The translations under genes and the position numbers were made by a program. The notes below the pieces were generated by a model, which was not told where the DNA came from, did no database searches, and was given only the letters and a program-made list of their open reading frames with translations. A stretch of 64,000 bases of DNA from Paraniabella hibiscisoli (GTDB lineage Bacteria > Bacteroidota > Bacteroidia > Chitinophagales > Chitinophagaceae): contig NZ_JAKWBK010000001.1 in assembly GCF_022512515.1 (NCBI RefSeq), positions 3,968,001-4,032,000 on the forward strand, in the 5' to 3' direction. Shown one piece after another: positions 22,565 to 31,615 of this stretch (positions are counted from its first letter, which is position 1; each line of letters begins with the position of its first letter).

Positions 22565-22811
22565 ATGACACGCTATTACAAACCAGAATTGGATGTACTC
22601 AGTTTTTTTGCATTTGTTTTTTTTGTACATCGTTTAGATTTGGCACCTATAGACAAAAGTGAATATTATTGGGAGTATTAATTTAGGACGTAGATCTTAT
22701 GGTATCTCTGTTTTTTATATTACAATCTACTGGTTGGGAATCGTTATTGCATTCATTGCAACAGTAACATTGGCGACGTTGTCTTATCATTTTTTTGAAC
22801 GACCACAGTAA
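22565..22811 (+). pseudogene. Acyltransferase 3 relic with large internal deletion
   Basis: The first 37 codons (MTRYYKPELDVLSFFAFVFF) match the start of OafA/YrhL-type membrane O-acyltransferases and end at a TAA. About 10 bases later a frame resumes with LGRRSYGISVFYITIYW and ends with LSYHFFERPQ, the C-terminal helix and FERP motif of the same family. More than 250 residues in between are missing. This is a true deletion, not a one-base error. The intact gene may once have modified a surface glycan. Confidence 0.75.
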
Positions 22812-22973
22812 TCCCATTTCTTTTTCACTTAGCATATCACATGTTTTAAATTTAATTGATCTGGTAAAGGTGCCATTACCGCCAACCTTTAGGCAACCCT
22901 GACCGTATCGTTTTACGACACGGTTGGGTTTTATGAATCTGTTGCATCTAGCTTTGTCTGGATTATTTGATTT

Positions 22974-23710
22974 GTGAACCAGAAAATGTGTGTTATGACC
23001 ATCAAAGATGCAAAAGCAATTGACATGGTGCGCTACCTGTCAACTATAGGACATGAGCCGTCAAAGATCAGGGGAGATGACTATTGGTTTTACTCCCCGT
23101 TCAGAACCGAACATACACCATCTTTCAAAGTAAACCGTAAGCTTAATAAATGGTTTGATTTTGAAGAAGGAAAGGGTGCCAGCCTGATCGATTTGCTGCT
23201 GGCACTTGAAGATACATCCATCCCTGAAATGCTTGCCAGGTTGGAGCGCTTTCAATTACCTGTCGCTACCAGAACGACTCCCCTGAAAAGGTCAATGGAA
23301 TTGAGATCACCGATACCCGTGCACTATCTTACCGTGCGCTTATTAATTATTGTTACAGCCGCAGAATTTCCTGTTAAATTGCCAATCAATATCTGTGTGA
23401 AGCAGACTAAACCAACGGGGCTAAATCCTACTACGCTTTAGGATATAAAAACGATGCCTGCGGCTTCGAATTACCCAGCCCTTATTTTAAAGGAAGCAGC
23501 AGCCCGAAAGCACCGACAACTTTTAAAAATCAGGCAGCATCTTTGGCAGTTTTTGAAGGCTTCTTCTACTTCTTTTCCTACCGGACTATTTATTCCGGAC
23601 CGGACATTCCAGTGCGGGATTTTTTAATACTCAATTCCACATCATTTTTCAACAATCGCCTGCCATTTATGCAGATCTATTTTAGGGTTCATTTTTTAAA
23701 TACTGGTTGA
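22974..23710 (+). pseudogene. Mobile-element primase (CHC2 zinc-finger/Toprim) relic
   Basis: The N-terminal part (MTIKDAKAIDMVRYLSTIGH, DDYWFYSPFRTEHTPSFKVN, WFDFEEGKGASLIDLLL) is the CHC2-type primase start common in Bacteroidota ICEs and plasmids. The rest continues in other frames (ALSYRALINYCYSRRISC; SYYALGYKNDACGFELPSPYF; FKNQAASLAVFEGFF; RDFLILNSTSFF) up to 23710. It has an in-frame TAA after RRISC where Gln is expected, at least one more shift and no complete Toprim C-terminus. It sits next to the second att-like repeat, as expected for an integrated element. Confidence 0.8.
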
Positions 23711-23920
23711 AGATTTTACGGAGAAGTTTTCTAATGGTTTAATTTCTTAAATTCTAAAATGCTCTCTATAGGTCCATCATTCAAATTAATAAGGGTAGTT
23801 GGGGAAATTCCCATCTTTGTGATGGGAGGCGGTAGATAGTGGCAAAAAAGTGTATACTGATTTCTGACTGAATGATGATAGATAAAATTCGCAACTGATT
23901 TGTAAGCAATATTTAAGGTG

Positions 23921-23936
23921 TCCAGTCTCGGGCACA
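23921..23936 (+). repeat. att-like direct repeat, distal copy of the tRNA-Leu 3' end
   Basis: A 16-base exact copy of 10513..10528 without the rest of the tRNA. It is followed by a hairpin and T run, as at the tRNA. Marks the probable right boundary of the 13.4-kb island. Confidence 0.65.
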
Positions 23937-23941
23937 TAATT

Positions 23942-23974
23942 AAGGTTGTAAGTAATTGACTTACAACCTTTTTG
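23942..23974 (+). terminator. Hairpin with T run after the distal att copy
   Basis: A perfect 12-bp stem (AAGGTTGTAAGT / ACTTACAACCTT), 5-base loop and T run. It differs in sequence from, but has the same position and shape as, the terminator after tRNA-Leu, so it was probably the terminator of a tRNA-Leu copy at an earlier junction. Confidence 0.7.
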
Positions 23975-24621
23975 TTATATCCTGTGTCAAAAACGTGTCG
24001 TTTTTTTTACGCTTGCTACCACTATTTACAACACATAAATGACACGGGAAATGACATATAAAATTTTTAAGAACACTGCTGGCACACTTCTGAGCCAGAA
24101 TGAGTCATCTGCATTCAGGTTGACACATGGGATGATACATAAAAAAGCCAATTCAAATCAGCCAAAATCGATACAACAGTTTGCCCTGCAATCTTCAGGA
24201 TCGATCATTAAATCATCAGTTTTAAAATTATCTATCAGAGAACGCCATCGATTTAAACCTTCGCCAATTAAATCAACAATAGCGTTGGAAAATTGTTACA
24301 GCCGTAATAAAAAATTATTTTCATCCTTTTTGCACAATCTCGTTCTCTCGTCCACGGAAGCAAACTGTAACTTACCAACCGGCATATTCATTGCTCTATC
24401 CTATTTTATCAGCATTTAGATTAGCTATGATAATTTGTAAAAGCTTTCAAATGTGGCGCAATACCTTCGCCAGGCGAACACTTAGAAGTGGTGAATCAGG
24501 CTTCTGTGCGTGTGTTTGACTTAAGAGCTACTGCTATACGGCTAACTTTATGACGGTATTTTACTTTCTTGTTTTTATTTAAAGTAGGCATAATTGGTGA
24601 AGATAATCTATAAAGCGTTCC
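23975..24621. other. Region after the island boundary, no secure gene
   Basis: A 126-codon plus-strand frame (24039..24419, MTREMTYKIFKNTAGT) and a broken minus-strand reading over the same bases both look only weakly protein-like. I cannot choose between them. The plus frame begins about 100 bases after the att copy, as the 10641 frame does. Nothing else is seen. Confidence 0.25.
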
Positions 24622-24986
24622 ATGCCCACTAAGACCATTTTGATTTTAGAAGATGATAAAGACGTTCAGACTCTTTTAGAAATAATTTTGGACAAGAATT
24701 ACTATACGATCGTAAAGTTTTCGAATATCCGGGAATGTGAAGATTAGGTTTCCAGGATTGTACCTGATCTTTTTATTCTGGATGTCCGTTTGCCTGATGG
24801 TAACGGTCTTGTTTATTGTAGTGAGCTAAAATCCCGGCAGCATCTTAAAGATACACTAGTTTTGATTATATCCGCAAACGCTAAAAGCGCTGATGCATTG
24901 GTTGCGGGGCCGACAGGTTCATCTCTAAGCCCTTTGATTTGGAGCATTTGCTTGCCAGTACGTTTCGGCTACTCAAAGTTGGATAG
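24622..24986 (+). pseudogene. Single-domain response regulator relic
   Basis: CheY-like receiver: MPTKTILILEDDKDVQTLLE, phosphoacceptor Asp in LFILDVRLPDGNGL, then ISANAKSADALVAG and, in another frame, FISKPFDLEHLLAS. An in-frame TAG (24745..24747) interrupts the domain before the Asp block, and a shift lies between AGPTG and FISKPF. The TAG is a substitution and makes true loss likely. Both the acidic pair and the KP motif of the family are still visible. No partner kinase is adjacent. Confidence 0.75.
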
Positions 24987-25072
24987 TATATTCAGAGTTG
25001 CAGTATTCCGTCTCTCTAGTTTCATGTCTGAGCATGATTGTAATTTAGAGCGATGTGCCGATAGCCGGGTTG

Positions 25073-25120
25073 GCGCTAAAGCAGGGCTGGCGCTTCACCC
25101 GCGTAAGTGGAATGCTACAG
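25073..25120 (+). repeat. Short dispersed repeat, copy 1
   Basis: A member of a degenerate family with the core CTAAAGCAGRGCTGGCGCT followed by a GTGAGGTGG-like half. Other copies lie near 29628, 31515, 34900, 38970 and 41744. Confidence 0.5.
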
Positions 25121-25150
25121 GAGAAGTTCGCTATGGACTGCTAATTTGTT

Positions 25151-25903
25151 TTAAGGATAAAGTAATTCCGCATGTTGAATCAGCGCCTTGCGCTCTTTCA
25201 GGGAACGATTCGAAGGCGTTACTATCTGCCATTGATCCTTATTCTTTTTCAAAATTAATATCAGACTATCTTCACTAAATACTATACAAAGTTTAGATCC
25301 TTTATCTGAATGGTATATTTCAAAATGATAATTTCGTTGGCCTATAACCTTGTCAGTTGTGATCTCTTCAGGTATTTCCTCTACAAGAGTGGGAGGTTCT
25401 GCCTTCTTCACTTTCTTTCGATCTTTTCGGGCTATCTTTATCTTTACCTTCTTCGGATCGTAATCCGGAACCATTAAGCTGATGGTCCGGCTCAGGTCTC
25501 CGCTAAATATATCTTCTTCCCTGGCAAACTTGTCTTTGAATTTTTGCAATACTGTTCCCGCAGCGGTCTGACGGATAACGAATCTACCTTCAAGAATTTG
25601 TCCATTTAAAATGAAAGAGAATGATTTATTATTGATTGTCTTTTTCACCTTCGTAGCTATCGCAGATACATCATCGCCTTTATTGATGGTGTAAGTTCCC
25701 TGATCATAAATTTGAGACTCAGTAATTTTAGCAGGTATGATGGCCTTGATCCGCTTAATCCTGCGTGCATACCGGTTATCCTGTGTGGGAGGATATTCAC
25801 TGGCCCAGGAATAGTATCCTTTGCCAGCTTCCAGGCATATATGAAATAGCCGGGGATTAGGCTGGTAGATAATAAATCCGGGCATCTTGGTATATTCTTT
25901 CAT
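25151..25903 (-). CDS. LigD 3'-phosphoesterase-domain-like protein, active site degenerate
   Basis: About 250 residues in an intact frame. The order of blocks follows the 3'-phosphoesterase domain of DNA ligase D: FIIYQPNPRLFHICLE (normally HxxxRLHxDxRLE), YYSWASEYP, TESQIYDQGTYTI (GxYGxGxxxI-like), FSFILNGQILEGRFVIRQT and FKDKFAREEDIF. The His/Asp/Arg catalytic motif at the start is not conserved, so catalysis is doubtful. A basic, Lys/Arg-rich stretch (KIKIARKDRKKVKKAEPP) and about 60 further residues follow. It may bind DNA ends without processing them. No Ku or ligase gene is nearby. Confidence 0.6.
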   Translation of the reverse strand: MKEYTKMPGFIIYQPNPRLFHICLEAGKGYYSWASEYPPTQDNRYARRIKRIKAIIPAKITESQIYDQGTYTINKGDDVSAIATKVKKTINNKSFSFILNGQILEGRFVIRQTAAGTVLQKFKDKFAREEDIFSGDLSRTISLMVPDYDPKKVKIKIARKDRKKVKKAEPPTLVEEIPEEITTDKVIGQRNYHFEIYHSDKGSKLCIVFSEDSLILILKKNKDQWQIVTPSNRSLKERKALIQHAELLYP

Positions 25904-26220
25904 ATGCTGTAAGGAGATTATAACTAAGGGTTACAATAACTATTCCATGATAGGTGGTACAGCTTCAATGATTAATCCAACAGAAACTTTCAATGTCCTG
26001 ACTTTTCAACCGAGAACTTTACTACCTGATCCACGGAAGGACATTCGTTAATGACTTTTGCTAACCGCAAATGCTAACCCACCAATGAATAACCAGCTAT
26101 TTATACCATTTAATAGACTTAAGTCTCATTAAACTGCTTACAGGGTGGTCGGTTCAGGTATCGGCCTAAGATGGCAAAGAATTTGGATGGAAGCTTTTTT
26201 AACCTTCTAAACATAATTAT
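25904..26220 (+). other. 317-bp spacer before the alcohol dehydrogenase gene
   Basis: No convincing gene. A 35-codon plus-strand frame from 25950 (MIGGTASMINPTETFNVL) resembles a protein fragment but I cannot assign it. No clear -7/-33 pair was found for the dehydrogenase. Confidence 0.25.
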
Positions 26221-27387
26221 ATGAAAGCAGCAGTTATTAAAGGTCCCGGGAATATTTCTTATGACACCGTTGAAGACCCAAAAATTAAGGAAGATAGAGA
26301 TATTATTTTGAAAGTAACAGCTACCGCAATTTGTGGATCTGATCTGCATATTTACAGTGGAGGCATTCTCAGGTACGCCCCATGGTGATGGGACATGAGT
26401 TTATGGGTATAGTGGAAGAAGTGGGAAAAGGCGTTAATAATTTAAAATATGGAGACCGGGTTGTTGTACCCTTTCCTGTTGCCTGTGGTCATTGCTTTTT
26501 TGTAAACATGATGTACCGGGAAATTGTGAAAATAGTAATCCGGAGCATTACGGACCGGAAGGTGGTTTGTTAACTGAAAAAGGTGGTGCTTTATTCGGCT
26601 ACACTGATTTGTATGGTGGTTATGACGGAGGCCAGGCTCAGTATGTCAGAGTCCCTTATGCTGATTATGGACCTCGGGTTGTCCCTGAAAATCTTTCGGA
26701 CGAACAGGTGTTGTTTCTAACAGACATATTCCCAACCGGATATACAGGGATAGATTGGGGCGAGTTGCAGCCTGGGCAATCAGTAGCAGTGTTTGGTGCA
26801 GGCCCTGTAGGTATTATGGCGGTTAAGAGTGCGATGTTGCGGGATGCTGGCAAAGTGATCCTGGTCGATACACTACAATACCGACTGGATAAGGTAGCAC
26901 AGCTGACCGGCTGCCATACTATTTTATGGAAAGACGGGGCTAAAGATGTAATCACCGAAATCAGAGACTTAACGGAGGGACGGGGAGCAGATCTGTGCAT
27001 TGATGCGGTAGGTTTTGAACCTTCACGAAATGTGTTTGAGAAAGCAAAGGCAGTGATCAATTTTGAAGCAGGGTCAGTAAAAGTGCTGGAAGCTTGCATG
27101 AGCGCGGTCAGAAGGAGCGGCCACGTGTCGGTGCTGGGTGTATATCCCACTACCTATGACAATTTCCCGATTGGTCAGTTCTTCGACAAAGGCATTATAC
27201 TGAGGGCCGGGCAGGCACCTGCTCATAAATACATAGATATGTTGATGAATTATGTGGCCGACGGAAAAGTGAAATTGGATGATATCATCACCCACAGACT
27301 ATCGCTGTCGGAGATTGCACACGGCTATGACATCTTTAATAAAAAGAGGATGACTGTGTCAAGGTGGTATTAGATCCATGGAAGTAA
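26221..27387 (+). CDS. Zinc-dependent alcohol/formaldehyde-type dehydrogenase (three frameshifts)
   Basis: Medium-chain dehydrogenase of the glutathione-independent formaldehyde dehydrogenase-like group, about 389 residues. Catalytic zinc ligands: ICGSDLHIY and [12 protein letters not shown]. The structural zinc lobe reads [17 protein letters not shown] once one T is added at 26496..26501. The Rossmann motif is [15 protein letters not shown]. Other breaks lie near 26368 (one C, giving [14 protein letters not shown]) and at 27341..27345 (one A, giving [15 protein letters not shown] and a stop at 27385). It oxidises an alcohol or aldehyde with NAD(P); the substrate is not determinable here. Confidence 0.85.
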
Positions 27388-27549
27388 ATGACCATATAGC
27401 GGGGAATTATTTTCCCGTAAAAGAAACGGGTTGTAGAAAACAGGGGCGGAGGTGATCATAAATGTAAAATGGAACCTGTTAAATTTTTCCGGGATCAATG
27501 ATTACAGTAATCCCTTGAGCGTACTTTATAAAATCTAATCAAAAATCAT

Positions 27550-27759
27550 ATGGCTAAATCATCAGCAAATACTCGAAAGAAGAGAACCTGTGTAGTGAAG
27601 GTACTTTAGACATTTGACAAATCCGGGAAGGCTATCACTTCCAAGATTTCTTTTATTGAGTCAGGTATACATCCAGGGAAATTGAGCTGGTTCGATTAGA
27701 AAGATCATGCAAAGATCAATAAACGCTCCCATGCTAAAAGCAAAGATAAGATGTCCTAA
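27550..27759 (+). pseudogene. Small basic protein relic with two in-frame TAG codons
   Basis: Reading from ATG 27550 gives a basic sequence (MAKSSANTRKKRTCVVKVL, then KAITSKISFIESGIHPGKL and KINKRSHAKSKDKMS) to a TAA at 27757, interrupted by TAG at 27607 and 27697. The frame is otherwise continuous and protein-like. I do not recognise the family. Its 3' part overlaps the end of the convergent membrane-protein gene by 99 bp, so the reading could be partly fortuitous. Confidence 0.35.
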
Positions 27760-28142
27760 AAAGATACAGGTTAGAAAGAGTTTAATAGATAAAGAATTCT
27801 TCAGCGGGTGTGACTGAAAGGTTATTAACCAGGCCATAACTGCGAGCGAGCCGGCGAATATTCCAAAAATGAAGATGTTGATGTAGCTATGGTTGAGCCA
27901 ACCTTGATGCCATAAGAGGAGATATAAAAAGACAAAACCAATACCAATTGCATAATGTACGATATTCCCCAGGAAATTAGTGTCGACTGGTTTGCGGATC
28001 GCGCAGGCTTTAGCCGAAGGAAAATAAACGTACCCAGGAGCCAGGGTATTGATTTGTCTTTTCGGTAACCAGCAAGCTGCATAAAATAAGTCATCACGAA
28101 TGTGCTGAATATACCGGCAATAAGGGCAATAGAGATTAACAT
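27661..28142 (-). CDS. Hypothetical four-helix membrane protein (one frameshift)
   Basis: About 160 residues after repair. It shows four hydrophobic segments: MLISIALIAGIFSTFVMTYF, SYIMQLVLVLSFLYLLLW, INIFIFGIFAGSLAVMAWL and LFLTCIFLGHLIFAFSMGAF. The break in the A run 27926..27930 is repaired by one base and converts a frame that ends in low-complexity Ser/Thr into a good third helix. The C-terminus is FPWMYT. It starts near an SDR gene transcribed the other way. No function can be inferred. Confidence 0.65.
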
Positions 28143-28234
28143 ATTAGTCTCAGGTCAAAATAAATGCCAATAAGCTTGTAAAATAGCCCCTTTAACTGAA
28201 AAGTTTGTGGTGCGAATTTTGGAATAACTTAACT

Positions 28235-29224
28235 ATGAAAAATAAAATGCCGGACAATATACTCCTCAATAAGACCGTCGTGATCACAGGTGCTTCAAGT
28301 GGCATTGGAAAGGCTGCAGCCCTTGCTTTTGCCCGGGAGGGAGCCCGGCTTATTTTAGCAGCAAGGGGGCAGCAGGGGTTAGAGGATACCGCTGCTAAAA
28401 GTTATAGTGCTGGCGCAGCTGCTGTTCATATAGTCCTAACCGACATGTCAGATGTAGCGCAGGTGCGGCGTTTGGCAGATGCAGCATTATCCTATACCGG
28501 TCATATTGATTATTGGATCAACAATGCAGGTGTATTGTCTTTTGGTAAATTTGAAGAGACACCTGTCGAGGTAATAGACCAGGTGATTAAAACGAATTTA
28601 CTCGGATATATGTACAGTGCGCACGCTATACTACCTATCTTCAAAAAGCAGCGACGGGGCGTACTCATCAACAATATTTCTATCGGTGGATGGATGCCTG
28701 CACCTTTCGGTACAACCTATACCGCCTCCAAGTATGGTATAAGGGGATTGGTGGAAGGTTTACAGGCTGAAGTATCTAATTACCCGGATATCCATGTTTG
28801 TGCGTTGTATCCCGGCTTCCAGCGTTCTGCGGGAATTGGCCACGCAGCTAACTATTCTGGTATACCTTTAAGTACGCCACCACCTGCCTTTGATCCAGCC
28901 GGATTAGCAGATGCTATGGTGAAGTTGGCAAAGCATCCGGTAGCTGCATCCTATCCGGACTGGTTTGGATCTTTATTCAAGAGATTGTATCAGTTATGTC
29001 CTGCTTTAATAAGGACAGTATCGGCAGTGGCTATGCGAGGCGTTTTCAGATGGGCCGGCAAGGCTGCTGACAGCAGTGGTAATGTTCTGCAGGCTTCCAG
29101 GGGATACGGAGGTATTTATGGAAAGACCTTGCTACCGGGTATAAGGATGAAAAAGAAAATGACCTTAACAACTTTAAGTATCGCTGCTCTTTGCTTTTTG
29201 CTGGTGTCACGTAATCGCAAATAG
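28235..29224 (+). CDS. SDR-family oxidoreductase
   Basis: A 329-residue NAD(P)-dependent short-chain dehydrogenase. The cofactor motif VVITGASSGIGKAAALAF is near the N-terminus, then WINNAGVLSFG, the catalytic Ser region NNISIGG and the YTASKYG motif (Tyr and Lys of the triad), and the PG block ALYPGFQ. The C-terminal extension (from about 230) is longer than in classical SDRs and ends with a hydrophobic segment (TLSIAALCFLLVS) after a basic patch, so it may associate with the membrane. The frame is intact. I chose ATG 28235 over the upstream in-frame codon. Substrate unknown. Confidence 0.85.
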   Translation: MKNKMPDNILLNKTVVITGASSGIGKAAALAFAREGARLILAARGQQGLEDTAAKSYSAGAAAVHIVLTDMSDVAQVRRLADAALSYTGHIDYWINNAGVLSFGKFEETPVEVIDQVIKTNLLGYMYSAHAILPIFKKQRRGVLINNISIGGWMPAPFGTTYTASKYGIRGLVEGLQAEVSNYPDIHVCALYPGFQRSAGIGHAANYSGIPLSTPPPAFDPAGLADAMVKLAKHPVAASYPDWFGSLFKRLYQLCPALIRTVSAVAMRGVFRWAGKAADSSGNVLQASRGYGGIYGKTLLPGIRMKKKMTLTTLSIAALCFLLVSRNRK

Positions 29225-29627
29225 TATTTTTACGACTAAAGTTTCTGCACATAGTGTGGTTAAATGCATCTGCATACTATCCAACAGGGCTGTAACTAAT
29301 TTTCTATTAGCCACCCCTGGCTTCATTTATGTCATCAATCATGCATCAACTATGAACCATACTCAATAAAAGATAAAACTTCCAATTTGGCGCTCCCATA
29401 ACTCATTTCAACACTCCCTAAGTCTACACTTACATAAACAGTCAATTTAGGGATCAATGAAAAGGTAAGAGACCTGACTTTCCGGCGATTTTTTCGAAAG
29501 ATGTAAAAGTCCTTAAATTGGGATACTAATCAAGGTGCCTGGGTCTGTATCACAGCTACAATGTGAATTGTTGGGGTAGAAACCCTGCTGATTTTCGTAA
29601 GATGTAGACATAGCCTTTTACAGAGCT

Positions 29628-29682
29628 GCGCTAAAACAGAGCTGGTGCTACCTTTCTGAGGTGAGGGCTTCGGGACGAGTGG
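29628..29682 (+). repeat. Short dispersed repeat, copy 2
   Basis: GCGCTAAAACAGAGCTGGTGCT followed by a GAGGTGAGGGC half. It lies just upstream of the 119-bp inverted-repeat element at 29695. Confidence 0.5.
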
Positions 29683-29694
29683 CTGGAAAACCAT

Positions 29695-29845
29695 CCTCAC
29701 CGTATCCACTGCGGCACAGCCTTCATAGGTTAGCTACCAGAACCGGGGCAGATGATCGGCGCGCCGCCTTCATACCGGTTACTGGCCGATGCTCCGTGCC
29801 ACACCTGTTGAGGCGGGTGATGGATAGCGAAGCTTCCAGGGGAGT
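29695..29845 (+). repeat. MITE-like element, copy A
   Basis: Shares most of its length with 32585..32700 and 38583..38695. Common blocks are CTTCATAGGTTAGC, CAGAACCGGGGCA, TCATACCGGTTACTGGCC and CCGTGCC. The ends are near-inverted (CCTCACC at 29695; GTTGAGG at 29807). Copies A and C share a further GAAGCTTCCAGGG after the right end. It contains no credible coding sequence. Confidence 0.65.
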
Positions 29846-29879
29846 TAACACCTGGTGACCAGAGCCATATATATCTAAT

Positions 29880-30008
29880 CATCCTGATCGTCCATCACCC
29901 ATCCTCCATCAGACATCGTACATCATAAATCTCACATATCCATCCTCCTGTCATCCGTCAACTTCCCTCCACCCACTAGCTACTCGCCAATCTCCACTCA
30001 CTCAAAAC
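29880..30008 (+). repeat. Pyrimidine-rich degenerate tract P1
   Basis: About 130 bases poor in G, built from recurring words such as CTGTCATCCGTCAACTT, CCCTCCACC and ACTAGCTACTCGCCA. Similar tracts follow the other MITE-like copies at 32735 and 38700 and short repeats at 34966 and 41850. Confidence 0.5.
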
Positions 30009-30011
30009 CTC

Positions 30012-31194
30012 TTATGATAATGGTATAGATAATTTGAAACAGGTTTGCCGGTCATCTGAATCCACTATGAGCGTTCCGCCATGTGCCTTTGCTATTTCCG
30101 AGCAGATAAACAAACCCAGCCCAAGGCCTTTCTGCTTTCCGGTTTGATAATCTCCGCGGAAAAAGGTTGAAAAAGTCGCTTCTGTGCGGCTTCAGAAATA
30201 GGTTGTCCGGAGTTAATAATCGAAAGTTCAAAAAAGTTATCCAGCAATTGTCCTTTAATCAGGATCGGTTCTCCAGCAGCTCCATGAGTAATGGCGTTAC
30301 TGATGAGATTAGAACTTAACTGGGCAAGTCGTAAACCATCTAAATGCACCCTGATGGTATTGTTCATTTCTACCTGGAAAATCTGGTCGGGGTAAATCAA
30401 CTTCAATTCTGATACCACCTGTTGAATAAGTTCCTCAATGAGAGCATCCCCTGTATTTAATAGGATGCCCCCGCCAAGCCTGGCCTGCGAAAAATCCATA
30501 ATATTGTCAATAAGGCCTTTCATTCTAAAGCTGGTATTTTGTAAAATGCCCGCGAGCCGCATAACTTTTTCGTCACTTTGCATTCTCATCAATAATGCAG
30601 CTACGTTAGATATAGCTCCCAAAGGATTACGCATATCATGACCTAAAACTGCAATAAATTGCTCCCTGAATTCTGCATTTTGTTTTTCTTCCAATAGTAA
30701 ATTGGACGATGCTGTATTCTCATCCAGCAACTGCATATGGAAAGATATGAGATCCGCATATAATTCAAACATCTTGAGCGTGGCTTCATTCTCTACAACC
30801 GCAGGGTTGGGATCAATCGCACATAAGGTTCCGAAAAAGCGCCGGCCCGGGTGATGATTGGCACCGATACATAGCTTTCTATTCCGTAATGTTTGGGGGT
30901 ATGATGATGTTGGTATATACTATGTTTGGACGCCTGGTTAAAAACAACCGGTTGTCTGGAGTCTCTGATTTCATTACAGATGGTGGTGGCAATGACCAGT
31001 TCACCGCCTGCCTCCAACCCAAAATTAATTCGGTCTTCTACAGCACAGGCGATCCATTTGTCCTCCGTAACCCTTGAAACTGCAGAGAATCCCATGCCGG
31101 TACTGTGGCATAATACTTTTAGAATAGATGGGATGACATCAATTTTGCTGATAGTATCAATGTCATGAAGTAAGTCTGATGAAAGATTGGACAT
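30012..31194 (-). CDS. GAF-domain sensor histidine kinase (two frameshifts)
   Basis: Soluble kinase of about 394 residues. The N-terminal GAF domain (VIPSILKVLCHSTGMGFSAV ... GIESYVSVPIITRAG) joins, after one base is added at 30834..30838, to FFGTLCAIDPNPA. The dimerisation domain holds the phosphoacceptor His in FIAVLGHDMRNPLGAISN. The ATPase domain has the N-box LSSNLISNAITHG, then, after one base at 30160..30164, QPFFRGDYQTGKQKGLGLGLF and a normal C-terminus at 30012. It has no membrane segment and no adjacent response regulator, so it probably acts through an orphan partner. Confidence 0.85.
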
Positions 31195-31514
31195 AATGAT
31201 AATAATGAGCGAATGTAAGAAATTCACAGAGACGAATATTGACACTTCTGAAGAATATCCTCCTGGTTATTATGACCTTCCGATTTCAAACACAAACGCC
31301 TGGTATAAATTGGTCTCATTGATCGAAGATGTTGTGTAAACAGCGTAACTTCTAACTTTATTCTTGATGTCTTACCATCGTCGCAAAAAACATTATTTAA
31401 CTTCCCGCAAGTATCAGATTCATAATTCAGGCCTTCAGCAAATGATGCAAAGTCAGGTAGCGGTCGTTGGCCGTATTTTGAGGGTAATTAGTTCTCAACT
31501 GATAACAGAGCGGA

Positions 31515-31570
31515 GGCTAAAGCAGAGCTGGCGCTACACTCGTGAGGTGGGCTGGTATAGAGTGGCGAGC
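31515..31570 (+). repeat. Short dispersed repeat, copy 3
   Basis: GCTAAAGCAGAGCTGGCGCT with CACTCGTGAGGTGGGC. This is the best-preserved copy and stands in the spacer between the kinase and the relic at 31616. Confidence 0.55.
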
Positions 31571-31615
31571 TTTACTTGATAGTACTGTATAATTTTAATC
31601 AAAAAATTAATAACT

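Noticed and set aside
24039..24419. Possible integrase N-terminus after the distal att copy
   Set aside because: Position suggests it, but I see no integrase fold motif and none of the catalytic Arg/His/Tyr residues, so I list the region only as unassigned.
29661..29858. A 65-codon frame inside the MITE-like copy A
   Set aside because: The frame is not kept in copies B and C and its composition (many Arg, His, Pro) is typical of a chance frame in GC-rich repeat DNA.
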